64,000 nucleotides of DNA from Elusimicrobia bacterium HGW-Elusimicrobia-3 (GTDB lineage: Bacteria > Elusimicrobiota > Elusimicrobia > Elusimicrobiales > UBA9959), in assembly GCA_002840355.1 (NCBI GenBank), contig PHAL01000009.1, positions 1 through 64,000 on the forward strand, written 5' to 3'. The stretch's first letter is position 1. The number at the start of each line of letters is the position of its first letter. Below the pieces are notes generated by a model. That model made no database searches. It saw only the letters and a program-made list of their open reading frames with translations, and was not told where the DNA came from. This document shows, piece by piece, positions 14,997 to 27,500 of the stretch. The translations under genes and the position numbers were made by a program.

Positions 14997-16739
14997 ATGA
15001 AGACAAGACTGGCTTTGATCTGCTGCCTGCTGCTGCCCGCGGCCGCCCGCGCGGCCAACCTGACCGGCACCGGCGCCTCCGTGCACGACTCCGCCGGTAC
15101 GGCGCGCACCACCTTCTCCAACGCCGAGACGATCACGCTGCGCCAGAGCGTGAACATCGCCGAGAACAGCCCCACGAGCGACAGCGTGGATTTTACCTTC
15201 GAGATCCTCAACGCCGCCGGGGCCGCCGTCTTCACCCACGCCGGCAACTCCGCGCCCGGCACCCAGGGCGGGGCGCAGACGCAGCTGGCCGGCATCTCCA
15301 TCAACTCCTTCTACACCTCGCCGGGCAACTACACCTTCAGGGCCAAGGCCACGCTGGACGCCGAGACCGTCACCCAGACGGCCGCCTTCCTGATCTCCAG
15401 CCCCAACATCACGCTGATCTATCCGCCCAACGGCGCTCGCGGCCTGTCCGACAACCCGCTGACCTTCCGCTGGACCGCCAGCGGGGCCAGCCGCTACCGC
15501 GTTACCGTGGCCGACAACGCCAGCCTCTACAACGAGCTGCACGCGGCGGTGAACGCCGGCGAGAGCTACTATTCTTACCCCGCGGACCCCTCCGAACCCC
15601 GGGAACGGCTGGTGCCCGAGCAGGTCTACTACTGGAAGGTGGAGGGCCTGGACGCCAGCAACAACAAGATCTCGGAGAGCAACGTCTACACCTTCTCGCT
15701 CAAGGGGCAGGCCTCCTCCACCACCCGCAACGTGGCCGTCACCCTGCTGGAGGTGACCACCCCGGTGCTGGATTTCGAGAAGCCGATCAGCTTCAAAGCG
15801 GTACTCTACAACAGCGGCTCGGCCACCGAGTCAAATATCTCGATGAAGCTTTCGCTGGGCGGCCTGTCGGCCCAGGATTCGCCCAAGCAGGTGCTGACCA
15901 TAGGCCCCGGCGAGCAGGTGCCGCTGACTTTCACCGCCTTCATGCCGCCCGGCCAGGAGCAGGGCCTGGCCGCGGCCTGCGCGGACCTGTTCGACGATAA
16001 CATGGCCGACAATTGCAAGACCAAATTGATAGCCAAGGACGCCGGGACCACTACGGCCACCGGCGCCGGCCGCAAGCTGACCTACGACGAGATGTTCCAG
16101 GCCATATTGGCCCGGCTGGGGCCCGAGGCGGCCAAGGCGCTTGAGGGCTACACTTTCGAGAGCCTCTCGTGCGCCAACTGCTCGCAGGACGAGCTGGCGC
16201 TCATTATCGCCGCGCTCATCAGCGGCGAAGCGCAGCTGATAGGCGCCTCCGTCACCGAAACGGGCGGCGCCGAAACCGCCCTGAGCGCCAACGCCGCCGC
16301 CGCCGCGGCGGACGCGGGCTCGGACTCGGGAGGCGAGGAGGCCGTGCCCGAGGAGACGTCGCTGGACCTGTCCCCGCTCAAGGACGACATCCCCGGCGAA
16401 TGGAGCGGCTATACCGAGGCGCGGGGCAAAGAGGCCGCTACTTTCGTGATACGGAGCAAGAAGGAGTGGCGCAAGCTGTGGAAGACGCTTTCCAGCGAGG
16501 AAGATCCCGACGTGGACTTCGGGGATTCGATGGTGATAGGCATCATCTCCGGTTCCAATGACCGGGCGGCCGCCGTGCGCCTGCTGGGCAGCCGCAAGAC
16601 CGACGAGGGGATGGCCTTCGACTACTACCAGATAGAGACCCCGCGGGGCGCGGCGTCGCCCAAAGCGGCCTATATATTCCGCCTCTATCCGCGCTCGAGC
16701 GACAAGGTCTCGTTCACCCGGGTGGACGTCCGGAAGTGA
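14997..16739 (+). CDS. Secreted Ig-like protein with PrcB-like C-terminal domain
   Basis: A 580-residue protein that begins 8 bases after the FN3 gene. It has a signal peptide (about residues 1-19), an Ig-like domain (20-135), an FN3-like domain starting at the LIYPPNGARGLSDNP segment (about 140-240), and a CARDB-like domain (about 245-345). A low-complexity Ala/Ser/Glu linker (about 425-460) leads to a C-terminal domain of about 100 residues with a FVIRSKKEWRKLW strand and VIGIISGSNDRAAAVRLL; this resembles the PrcB C-terminal domain of protease-complex subunits, a tentative call. A CANC pair sits near residue 390. Its place between a surface FN3 protein and FecR/PorV-like genes suggests an envelope or secretion role. 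Confidence 0.7.
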   Translation: MKTRLALICCLLLPAAARAANLTGTGASVHDSAGTARTTFSNAETITLRQSVNIAENSPTSDSVDFTFEILNAAGAAVFTHAGNSAPGTQGGAQTQLAGISINSFYTSPGNYTFRAKATLDAETVTQTAAFLISSPNITLIYPPNGARGLSDNPLTFRWTASGASRYRVTVADNASLYNELHAAVNAGESYYSYPADPSEPRERLVPEQVYYWKVEGLDASNNKISESNVYTFSLKGQASSTTRNVAVTLLEVTTPVLDFEKPISFKAVLYNSGSATESNISMKLSLGGLSAQDSPKQVLTIGPGEQVPLTFTAFMPPGQEQGLAAACADLFDDNMADNCKTKLIAKDAGTTTATGAGRKLTYDEMFQAILARLGPEAAKALEGYTFESLSCANCSQDELALIIAALISGEAQLIGASVTETGGAETALSANAAAAAADAGSDSGGEEAVPEETSLDLSPLKDDIPGEWSGYTEARGKEAATFVIRSKKEWRKLWKTLSSEEDPDVDFGDSMVIGIISGSNDRAAAVRLLGSRKTDEGMAFDYYQIETPRGAASPKAAYIFRLYPRSSDKVSFTRVDVRK

Positions 16740-16780
16740 CAGGGACACGAACGATCTTAAGCTAACTAAACGGAGGAGTC

Positions 16781-17509
16781 ATGACGAAAACAATGAAGAT
16801 GGCAGCGGCCTTCGCCGCGGCGGGGGCCCTGGCGGCTTTCGCGCAGCCCGCCTGCAGCGCGCCCCGCGTGGCCGCGGTGGCGGTATTCATAACGGGCGAC
16901 GTGCAGGTGAAGCGCACCGGCGGGTCGGCCTTCGCCGAACTGAAGGTCAACGACATGCTGTACGCGGGCGACAACATCAAGACCGCGGCCTCCAGCCGCG
17001 CCGGGCTGGTAACCAAGGCCGGCGCCGAGGTGCGCCTTAACGAGAACTCCAGTTTCGAGATCTCGTCCCAGGGCAAGCTGCGCGACATGCTGCACCTGTC
17101 CGTGGGCCAGCTCTGGACCCGGATGCTGCACAAGATGGCCAAGATCAACGTGCGCACCCCGTCGGCCGTCTGCGCCGTGCGCGGCACCGAGGCCGACATC
17201 GAGCAGCGCAGCCTGCTGACCGTGAAGGTTTACGAGGGCCACGTGGACGTGCAGAACTCGCTGGGCAAGCAGTCCCTGCGGGCCGGCCAGATGACCACCG
17301 TGACCGGCGCCAACGCCGCGCCCGAAGCCGCCAAGAAGATGTCCGGCAAGGACGCCGGCAAGTGGCAGGAAGAGATCAAGGTGAGCGACTACAAGAAATT
17401 CATCAGCCTGCTCGAGGAGAGCGCGGCCGGCGGCAAGGACCTCAAGACGTCCGTCAAGATGCCCGACGGCTCGGTGAAGCAGATAGAAGGTTCGCTGAAG
17501 AAGAAGTAA
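16781..17509 (+). CDS. FecR-domain periplasmic protein
   Basis: A 242-residue protein with a signal peptide (to about residue 27) and a FecR domain (about 30-150): AVAVFITGDVQVKRTG, the DMLYAGDNIKT segment, and VRTPSAVCAVRGTEADIE. In classical systems FecR relays an outer-membrane signal to an anti-sigma factor, but many secreted FecR-domain proteins lack such a partner. No sigma factor is adjacent, so here it is more likely a structural or peptidoglycan-facing accessory. GGAGG precedes the ATG. The C-terminal 90 residues are Lys-rich. It is probably in one operon with the flanking Ig-like and PorV-like genes. Confidence 0.85.
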   Translation: MTKTMKMAAAFAAAGALAAFAQPACSAPRVAAVAVFITGDVQVKRTGGSAFAELKVNDMLYAGDNIKTAASSRAGLVTKAGAEVRLNENSSFEISSQGKLRDMLHLSVGQLWTRMLHKMAKINVRTPSAVCAVRGTEADIEQRSLLTVKVYEGHVDVQNSLGKQSLRAGQMTTVTGANAAPEAAKKMSGKDAGKWQEEIKVSDYKKFISLLEESAAGGKDLKTSVKMPDGSVKQIEGSLKKK

Positions 17510-17538
17510 GCCGGCCAACCCCGGCGGAGGAACTGTTT

Positions 17539-18465
17539 ATGAGACCTGGAATCATCCTGGGAGTACTGCTGCTGGCGCAGGCGGCGCCGCTGCGCGCCGC
17601 CGGCAGCTCCGCGGCGCAGTTCCTCAGCCTGGGCTTCGGCGCCCGGGCGCTCGGCATGGGCGAGGCGTACACGGCGGTGTCAGACGACATCTCGGCAGTG
17701 TATTACAACCCGGCCGGGCTGGCCTCCGGGGGGGAGGGACGGGAACTCGCGTTCTCGCACGCCTTCCACCTGGAGGATACCTCGGTCTCGCAGGCCGCCT
17801 ACCTGCGGCGGCCTTTCGCCGCGGCGGTCACTTATTTCTCGGCCGGGGAGCTGGAGGGGCGCGACGCCACCGGCGGCCTGACCGGTGACTTCAGCGCCCG
17901 GGACGTGGCGGCGCAGCTGTCGCGCGGTTTCAAGCTCGGGCCGCTCGACGCCGGCCTCACGGGCCGGGTGATCAGCCAGCGCATCCGCTCGAGCGGGGCC
18001 ACCTCTTTCGCGGCCGACGCCGGGCTGCTGTACCGCTTTGCCGGCACGCCCTGGTCCCTCGGCGCGGCGGTTACCAATCTGGGCACCAAGGTGAAGTTCG
18101 AGGAGGAGAGTTTTCCGCTGCCGCTCAAGTTCAAGGCCGGCGCGGCGGCCGCTTTCTCCGGCGCTCGCCTGCTGCTGGCGGTCGACGCCGAATTGCCGGC
18201 TGAAGGCCCGGCGCTGGCGCGGCTGGGGGCGGAATACACCGGCCTGGAAGGCATAGCGCTGCGCCTGGGCTGGCGCACCGCGGCCTCGGGGCAGCGGGAC
18301 GCCATACTGGGCAGGGGCTTCGACGAGGCATCGGGCACGGCCGGCCTGTACGGCTTTTTCGCCGGGGCGGGTTTCGCTTACGCCGGCTTCAGCCTGGACT
18401 ACGCCCTGCTGCCTTACGGCGACCTGGGCACGGCGCACCGGTTCGCGGTAGGCCTGAAGTTCTAG
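17539..18465 (+). CDS. PorV/PorQ-type outer-membrane beta-barrel protein
   Basis: A 308-residue protein with a signal peptide and the family start: SSAAQFLSLGFGARALGMGEAYTA then DDISAVYYNPAGLA. This is the UPF0164/PorV-PorQ pattern, a FadL-like barrel. PorV helps surface delivery of proteins carrying T9SS C-terminal domains, and here it lies next to two proteins with FlgD/type-A-like ends. I selected the ATG at 17539 because GGCGGAGG precedes it and the signal peptide begins there; the ORF-track start at 17362 overlaps FecR. The chain ends in a strand with terminal Phe (HRFAVGLKF), as barrels do. A second member is at 39462. Confidence 0.85.
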   Translation: MRPGIILGVLLLAQAAPLRAAGSSAAQFLSLGFGARALGMGEAYTAVSDDISAVYYNPAGLASGGEGRELAFSHAFHLEDTSVSQAAYLRRPFAAAVTYFSAGELEGRDATGGLTGDFSARDVAAQLSRGFKLGPLDAGLTGRVISQRIRSSGATSFAADAGLLYRFAGTPWSLGAAVTNLGTKVKFEEESFPLPLKFKAGAAAAFSGARLLLAVDAELPAEGPALARLGAEYTGLEGIALRLGWRTAASGQRDAILGRGFDEASGTAGLYGFFAGAGFAYAGFSLDYALLPYGDLGTAHRFAVGLKF

Positions 18466-18559
18466 CGGTACGCCAGGGTTGAAATAAGCGCGGAACCCCT
18501 CGACGGGCGCCGCGGATATTTGAACCTTTGCATTGCGTGATATTCACGGAGGCAGTCTT

Positions 18560-21500
18560 ATGAAGAAACTTATACTCGCCATCGCCATTTTCCTCGGGGC
18601 CTCGCCCCTCTGGGCCGAGCTCATGACCTACCAGGGCCGGCTCAAGGAATCCGATATCCCGGTGAGCGCCAACCGCGTCCTGCTCTTCGAATTCTGCGAC
18701 GCGGAAACCGCCGGTACATGTTATACCACGCCTTCCGGCTACCAGTCTTTCGCCGTGCAGAACGGCTTGTTCAAGTCCACCTTCGCCGTGCCCACTTCCG
18801 ACCTCTCCCAGGGCCAGTGGTTCCTGCAGGTATCGGTGGGCCCCGACATACCCGGCGTGCAGATCCTGACGCCCCGCGAGCGCCTGACCGCCGTGCCGTA
18901 CTCCGTCTTCGCGTCCTCGGCCGCTTACGCTGCCGGGGCGCTGCTGAAGGCCGGCGATACCATGACCGGCCAGCTCACCGTCTCCGGTTCCACTTTCACC
19001 GTGATAGGTCCCGACGGGGACGCCAACGGCGGCCTGATGTGGGTGTCCACCAGCGTGGTCACGCCCGCGCTGTTCGTCTCCACCACGGGGCGCGTGGGTT
19101 TGGGCACCTCCGCCCCCGGTCGCTCGTTGCACATCGTAAATAACTCCGGGCAGGTAGCCCTTCTCGTGGAGGGCAGGGACGCGACCGCTACCAGTATTTA
19201 TGTGGAGTCCAAGAGCGGCGGCAAGCCCGCGCACGGTTATGTCAGGGGCGGAACGCTTAAGGCGATGACCTCCGTTGACTCCTCTAACAGGTTCCAGATC
19301 GAAGTCCCCACCGAACCGAGGCTGACCATCACGCCCGCGGGTCTTACCGGCATCGGCACCGAAACGCCGGATTATCAGTTGCATGTTTCCAGCGCGGCGG
19401 GAGAGGCCGGGACCATCATGGCCGTGTCCACCGGCACCAGCAACCTGTTCTGGGTGGCCGGCGACGGCGCGCACGCCACCAGGTTCTACGGCGACGGCTC
19501 GGGCTTGAGCGGCGTCACCGGCGCCACCGACGGCACCAAGGTGCTGAAGGCCGGAGATACCATGACCGGCCCGCTGCAGATACTTTCGGACGACCTTCTT
19601 AACGACACCTCTGATTTCATCACTACCGGTATCGTGATCTCCACCGGCGGCGCGATAAGGACTACGGGCGTGGGGCATGGCATGGTCGCCGGCAACGCCC
19701 GCGGCCTGGGTGCCGTGGACCTGCAGACGGTCAGGACGACCAGCGACCAGGTCGCGGTCGGGGATTATTCCACCGTTTCCGGCGGTATTTACAACAAGGC
19801 TAACGAGTACGGGACTTCAGTGGGCGGAGGCTACCAGAACCTCGCCAACACCTATTACGCAACCGTCGGCGGCGGGTTCGCTAATACGGCCCAGGGACAT
19901 ACATCGGTGGTTTCCGGCGGCGGCAATAATGCCGCCAACGGACAAATGTCCTCGGTCTCGGGCGGATCGAATAATACGGCCTCTGGGGATTATTCCCTGG
20001 TGGCGGGCGGCGAGAGCAACCTGGCTTTTGGTACCCATGCGGCGGCGGGAGGCGGCAAGCTGAACCGTGCCAACGGCCTGTATTCTACCGTCCCGGGCGG
20101 CTATAACAATACGGCAGAAGGCAACTATTCTTTCGCCGCCGGCGCCATGTCCAGTTCGACCGCGCAGGGAGCGTTCACCTGGCAGGATAGCGGCGGTAGT
20201 ACCATTAACCTGATAAACGGCGTGACCGACCGCACGGTGTTCAAGAGCCGCGGCGGTTTCCTCGTGACCGGCTCTACCAATACCTCCATGAGCGGCACGC
20301 TGGACCGTGGCGTCATAATGACCGGCAACGGCCTGCTGGGCGTGGCCATCAACGCGCCCCAGGCCGCGCTGGACGTGGTGTCCACCGGCACGGCTTCCAC
20401 GGTTTATTCCCAGATCTGGCGGGATGGCGACGGGGTGGTCCGCGCCAGCGTCACGGCCACCGGCGTCTTTTACGGCGACGGTTCGGGCCTGACGGGCGTT
20501 ACCGGCGCCACCGGCACCGACCCTAACGCGCTTCCCCTGGCCGGCGGCATCATGCAGGGCGCCATCGATATGGACGGCAATTACCTTGCCGGCGTCTCCA
20601 CCATCACCATGCTCAACGGCAGCATCGCCATAGTGCCGGCCGGCACGGGGGGGACAAATGTTGGATATGGAATATCCATCGGCTCCAACGCTTATAGCAA
20701 CTCTGATTCCGGAATCGGCATTGGCTATGGCGCCTACCTGAATTCTTACTACAGCGTCGGATTGGGGGCGTTTGCCAGTGAAAACGGCAGTAATGCCGTC
20801 GGTATCGGAGCCTTTGCTTCCAGGAATTACAACAACGGCGTAGGCGTAGGCGGCAGCGCCGCGGAAAACTTTCAATACGGGACTGGCCTTGGTTTCAATG
20901 CGGCCAATAACGATAATTACGGCTTAGGCGTGGGCGCTTACGCGCAGAACAACGACAATTACGCGGTTGGTGTGGGCGCCTATTCGCAGTATAACGCCGG
21001 CTACGGCGCGGCTCTGGGCGCGTATTCTTACGCGTCGTCCTCGGCCACGGCGCTGGGCGCGCAGGCCAAGGCCAACGCCGAGCTCAGCATGGCGCTGGGC
21101 TACGGCACGGTCAACGATTCCACCGGCACCGCCAGCTTCGGTTCTTACGGCGTCAGCGCCCCTTATTACCAGGTGACTGGCAGTACCGTGCTGGCCCTGG
21201 GCGGCGGGCTGGCCTCCAATACGCTTAAGGTCGGGCCTATGGCCGGCGCGGTAAGCGAAGGCCAGTTCAACGTATTTGTGGGCTCGGCTGCCGGTAAGGC
21301 GAACAGTTCCGGGATCCATAACGTTCTGGTAGGCCACGGGGCCGGTTCCGCTAATATCACCGGCACAGGAAACACGTTTATCGGCTCCGCCGCTGGGAGC
21401 GCCAATGTCACCGGCCTTCAGAACATCGTCATCGGCTACAATCAGCAGACCTCGGCTTCCAACTCCGCGAGCGAGTTGAACATCGGCGGCCTGCTCTTCG

Positions 21501-24500
21501 GCCAGCTCGGTTCCAAGACCGTTGGTATCTCCACCCGAACGCCGCAGGCCGCGCTGGACATAGTCTCTACCGGGAAGACGGTCAACGATTACGCCCAGAT
21601 CTGGCGCGACAGCGACGGGGTGACCCGTGCCAGCGTTACTGCCACCGGCGTCTTCTACGGCGACGGGTCGGGCCTGGCCAATGTTACGGCCTCCGGCGCT
21701 GTTCAGAAGATAGGCGACGTCATGACCGGCCCGTTGACCATAAATTCTCCGACACTCGCGCAGGCCAACGACTTTGTCACCACCGGCATAGTCATCTCCA
21801 CCGGCGGCGCCATACAGACCACGGGGCTTGGCCACGGGACCGCCGCCGGGAACGCCCGCGGCATGGGCGCCGTGGACCTGCAGACCTACAGAGCCGTTAA
21901 CACCGAGGTCGCCGGCGGTTATATGGCCACGCTCTCGGGCGGCTATAGCAACACGGCCAGCGGCTATATTGCCACGGTCTCCGGCGGCCAGGGCAACACG
22001 GCCAGCGGCGCTTGGTATCCCACGGTTTCCGGCGGCTATTACAACACGGCCAGCGGCAATTATGCCGCGGTCTCCGGCGGCCAGAGCAACACGGCCAGCT
22101 ACAGCTTTGCCACGGTCTCCGGCGGCTATTACAACACGGCCAGCAACACTCGTGCCACGGTCTCCGGCGGCGAGAGCAACACGGCCAACGGCTCTCGTGC
22201 CACGGTCTCCGGCGGCGTGGGGAACACGGCCAGCGGCAGTTTTGCCACGGTCTCCGGCGGCTCTACCAACACGGCTTTGGGACAGTTTTCCTGGGCGGGC
22301 GGCAATAGGTCCTCTTCCACCGCCGACGGCGCTTTCACCTGGAGCGATTCAAAAGGCTACGAGATACGCAACATAACGGTTGACCGCACCCTGTTCAAGA
22401 ATGAGGGCGGCTTTATGGTAGCCGGCAGCACCGTGGCGGGCAGCGCCATCCTGCCGGGTAACCAGGGCATGCTGGACATCATCTCCACGGGCACCACGGT
22501 CAACCAGTACGCCCAGGTCTGGCGCGACTCGGACGGCGTGGCTAAAGCCAGCGTCACCGCCACCGGTGTCTATTACGGCGACGGGTCGGGCCTGACGGGC
22601 GTTACCTCCGCCGGCGCCGTGCAGAAGGCCGGCGACACGATGCAGGGCACGCTGGATATGGACGGCAATTTCCTGGCCGGCGTCTCGACTATCACCATGC
22701 TGAGCGGCAGCATCGCCATAGTGCCGCCCGGTACTGCCGGCAGCAACGCAGGCTACGGGATATCCATCGGCTCATTCTCCTTCAATAATCATACCTCCGG
22801 CGTGGGCTTGGGGCATACTGCCGCCACCAACAATAACTATGGCGTAGGCGTGGGATACGGTGCCTCCAGCAACTACTCCTCCGGCGTGGGCGTGGGGAAT
22901 GCTGCCAGCAATAACCATAACTCCGGCGTGGGCGTGGGCAATAGCGCCTTTGAGAACCGCGACTATGGCGTGGGCGTGGGATATAGCGCTAACTACAACT
23001 TTAACTACGGCGTGGGTTTGGGGGCTAACGCGAATAACAATGACGGTTATGCCGTGGGCGTAGGCGCCTATTCGGCGAATAACAAAGGTTACGGCGCGGC
23101 GCTGGGCGCGTATTCTTACGCGTCGTCCTCGGCCACGGCGCTGGGCGCGCAGGCCAAGGCCAACGCCGAGCTCAGCATGGCGCTGGGCTACGGAACGATT
23201 AATGACTCCACCGGCACGGCCAGCTTCGGTAATTACGCCGTGCATACCTCCACGGCCGTGAACGCGGCCTATTACCAGATAAACGGCAGCACCGTGCTGG
23301 CCAAATTGCAGGGTTTAGGAAGTCTGGGGGTAGGCATTTCTGCCGGAGCAAAAAATGCGGGGGCTTACAATACTTTCCTGGGAATTAATTCGGGGAGCAA
23401 TAATACAACCGGGGGGAATAATACTTTCCTGGGTTCTTATTCGGGTCTCAACAATGCGGGCGGTCTGGATAATACTTTCGTGGGTTCACAGGCCGGACAG
23501 TTCAATACCAGCGGACGCGAAAATTCATTTCTGGGGGTCAATGCGGGGGACAGGAACACCACCGGGAAGAGTAATTCTTATTTCGGCTATAAAGCTGGGG
23601 ATTATAACGCGGTAGGAGCTGGTAATACCGTAATGGGCAGTGAAGCGGCATACGGGGTTTTCAACAACTCTTTCTCCAGCTCAACAATAATCGGGTATCG
23701 GGCGGGATACGGGATAACTACCGGCAGTGATAATATCTTCTTCGGGTGGCAGGCCGGCTACGATGTGACCACCGGCACTGGGAATATCGTCATAGGCTAC
23801 GATGAGGATACGTCCGCCCCTGGGGCCAACAATGAGCTCAATATCGGCGGGCTGCTGTACGGCGACCTGGAGGGCAGGGAGATCTACGTGGGCCGCGGCG
23901 CGGCCGTCAGCACGATCACGCCTTACGGCTTCTTCGGCAGCGGCGCGGGCCTTACCGGCGTGACCGCCTCGGATCCGACCAAGCTGCCGCTGGCGGGAGG
24001 GAATATGAGCGGCCAGCTGACCACGGCTTCCACTATTACCGTGCAGGGCAACGCTTTCTCCGTGGGCGCTTCCACCTTCGTGGTCAACGCCGGCCGCGTG
24101 GGCATCAACTGGATCAGTCCCGAAGCCGCGCTGCAGGTAAGCGGGGGGGCGAAGTTCCTCTCAAGCGCCGGTACCTCCTACATACTTACCGCCGGCTCGT
24201 CCGCGCGCCCGGACATGTTCTTCGTCTCCAGCGGCGGCATAGTCGGGGCGGGCGACTTTACCGATGTCGCCGTGGACACCTTCGCGGTGGTCAGCCTGGC
24301 GCCGGTGCTTAAGGGCGGCGCGGACAGCGCTGTCGGCCTGCATGTTTATGCGCGCACGGACAAAGCCGATACTATCGCGGCCACCGGTCCGGACCAGGCG
24401 CTGGCCGGCGGCAATTTCGAGGCCGCGGCGGGCGGTGACGACTCCGTAACCCTGCTGGCCGGCCTGCGGGCGCAGGTGCGCCGCGAGGCCGCGGGAGCGG

Positions 24501-27500
24501 GCGGCGGAACAGTCTCCAAGGCCTATGGCCTCATCGTGGACGATATTTACACCGATTCGGGCGCCGGCGTCATAACCGACACCTACGGCATCTACATAGG
24601 CAATCAGACTTCCGCTTTCGGCGGTATGCAGACTAACTTGCCTTATGCCATTTACTCGCAGGACCCCGGCGCCAGGACCTATCTTGCCGGCAGCCTGGGC
24701 CTTGGCGGCGTGGACCCTGTCGCGCGCCTGGACCTTATGGCCGCGGCCTCCGACCCCGACACGTTCGGGCAGATCTGGCGCAATTCAGCCGGTGACATAG
24801 TCTCCTCCATGAGCGCCACCGGCGTGATGATGGCCAGCAGGTTCGTGGGCGACGGTTCCGGCCTGGCCAACCTTTCCGGCGTGCAGAAGACCGGCGACAC
24901 GATGACCGGCGCGCTCACGATCTCCGGCTCGTCGCTCACTATACGCCCCGCCGCAGGCGCCGCGTATTCGCTGTACATCAGTTCGGCTGACGGCGTCGCG
25001 CAGGCGCTGACGGTCAGGCCCGGCGGCGAGCTGTATACCGCCGGCAGGGTAGGCATAGGTTCGGCCGCTCCGACTGAGGCGCTGGATATTTCTGGCAGGG
25101 TGCTGATCTCCACCAGGGCCGGCGGCAACCCCTCTACCGACGGCCTCTTTTCTGAGGGCAGCAGCGGCATGATGTTCCAGAGCGGCGGCGGAACCTATAT
25201 GAATGTGGCCTACGGTGGAAATTATGTCAGTATCGGCCCCAGCGCCAATGTTCAGGCCACTACCAATTCCCCGCGCCTGCAGGTGACAGGCAGTATGAGC
25301 GTGGGTTCGACCTACAACTCCTCCAAACCCCCGGCCAACAGCCTGGTGGTGCAGGGCCGCCTGGGCGCAGGCACCTCCGCGCCCGACGCGGCGCTGAGCG
25401 TGGTGCAGTCCGACGTGGCCGGTTCCTCCTACACCGTGCACATAGGCACTTCGGCTTCCGCCTACCACCTGGTGGTTACCACCGGCGGCTGGGTGGGCCT
25501 CAACACGATGAATCCGCATGCTCCGCTGCACCTTACCGCGGCCACGAAGGACGAGGGTATAGTAGTGGAGCACAACAGCTCCACCTCCGAGGGGTCCTTC
25601 CTGGCGCTGCTCAAGGCGCGCGGCACGGCGAGCTCACAGAACCTGGTCCAGGACGGCGACAACCTGGGCGTGCTGGCTTTCGGCGGCTATAATGCCGCTC
25701 CCAACGACCCGTTCCCGACGGCGGCGGCGATAGTGGGCCGCGTGGACGGCATCCCCAGTGTGTCCCCCGCGCTCGATATGCCCGGCCGGCTGGAGTTCAT
25801 GACCGCCGCGGACGGTACCACCGATATGATCACCCGCATGGTCATCCGTAACGACGGCGGAGTCGGTATTTCCACCGGCACCCCCCAGGCCATGTTGGAC
25901 ATACGCTCAACTTCTACTTTGGCGCAGATCTGGCGCGACGGTGGCGGCGTGGCGCGCGCCACGATGACCGCGGACGGTACGCTTTATGCGAATATCGACG
26001 GACTCGCCGACAAAGTCTCCAAGGCGGGGGACTTCATGTTCGGCCCGCTGTCCATTGCCGTGGCCAATATCGATACCGAACCTTTCGGCCTGATTACTAC
26101 CGGCCTTAATATCTCCACTTCCGGCGCGCTGCAGACGCAGGGCTTCGGCGATGGTACGGCCACGCCGGGCAGCCGCGGCATGGGCGCGGTGGACCTGCAG
26201 ACGAACCGCAGCAACTCCGCGCAGGTAGCATCCGGGGATTATTCCGTCATCGCGGGCGGCTGGGATAATACGGCCAACGGCACGCATTCGGCCGTGGTCG
26301 GAGGCTGGTGGAACGTGGCGAACAGCGCCGAGTCCTTCATCGGCGGCGGCGGCTATAACACGGCCGACGGCGCTTACGGCGTTATTGCCGGCGGCTACGA
26401 GAACAAGATGGACTCCGGCGCCGACATGGCCTTTATCGGCGGCGGAAAAATGAACAGGGTAACGCCTTTCGGCCTGTACTCCGCCGTGGTGGGCGGCAGC
26501 AGCAATACCGTGGCCGGAGAGGGCAGCTTCATCGGCGGCGGTGCGCCGAACAGTATCGGCAATCCCGGCAACAAGGTGTATTCCAATTTCGCGTCCATAG
26601 TGGGCGGGAGTTCGAATACTATCGACTCGGCCGCGTACTGGGGCTTTATCGGGGGCGGCAGCAACAACCAGGTCTCCGACGAGAGTTCGGTGATCGGCGG
26701 CGGCGACAGCAACCTGGCTTCAGGTTATGATTCCTCGGTGCTGGGCGGTCTGGTAAATAAGGCCACAGGGGACGGTACCGCTATCGGCGGCGGCGCCCTC
26801 AATATGGCCAGCGGCAATTACTCCACCGTGCCTGGCGGTTACCAGAATACGGCCAAGGGCGCCTATTCTTTCGCGGCCGGATTCAAGTCCAGTTCCACCG
26901 CGGCGGGCACGTTCACCTGGGCCGACAGCCAGGGCGTGGAGATGCTGAACGGCGTGCAGGACCAGGTGCGCTTCAAGGCCCGCGGCGGCTTCCTGGTGAG
27001 CGGCTCTACCAATACGGCCGACCCCGGCTTCTTCGTAAGCGGGGACGGCTCGGTCACGATGGGGAACGGCCTTTTCATAAGCCGCAGCGGAGCTGTTCAG
27101 ACTACGGGCCCCGGGACCGGCACCTTCCCTCCCGACGCCCGGGACGCGACCGCCGTGGATCTTCAGAACAAGAGGGAAAGCACTATCCAGGTCGCTTCTG
27201 GTTATCTCGCTGTCATCTCCGGAGGTGGAAGCAACAGGGCCAGCGGGAATCGCTCCTCTGTAGCCGGGGGATATAATAACCTGGCAACCAGCGAGTCGGC
27301 TGTTATATCAGGGGGATACGTAAACAGGGCCGGCGGCATGTATTCGGTCGTGCCAGGCGGCGCGTATAATGAGGCTACCTCCGACTATTCTTTCGCGGCC
27401 GGCCGCAGCGCCCAGTCAGCGGGTATTGGCGCTTTCACCTGGGCTGACAGCCGGGGCGTGCCCCTGTTCAACAATGTCCAGGACAGGGTCTGGTTCAAGG

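Noticed and set aside
21941-22270. Regular ~45-bp repeats as a CRISPR array
   Set aside because: The units are in frame, coding and adjacent without unique spacers of constant length; no cas genes.
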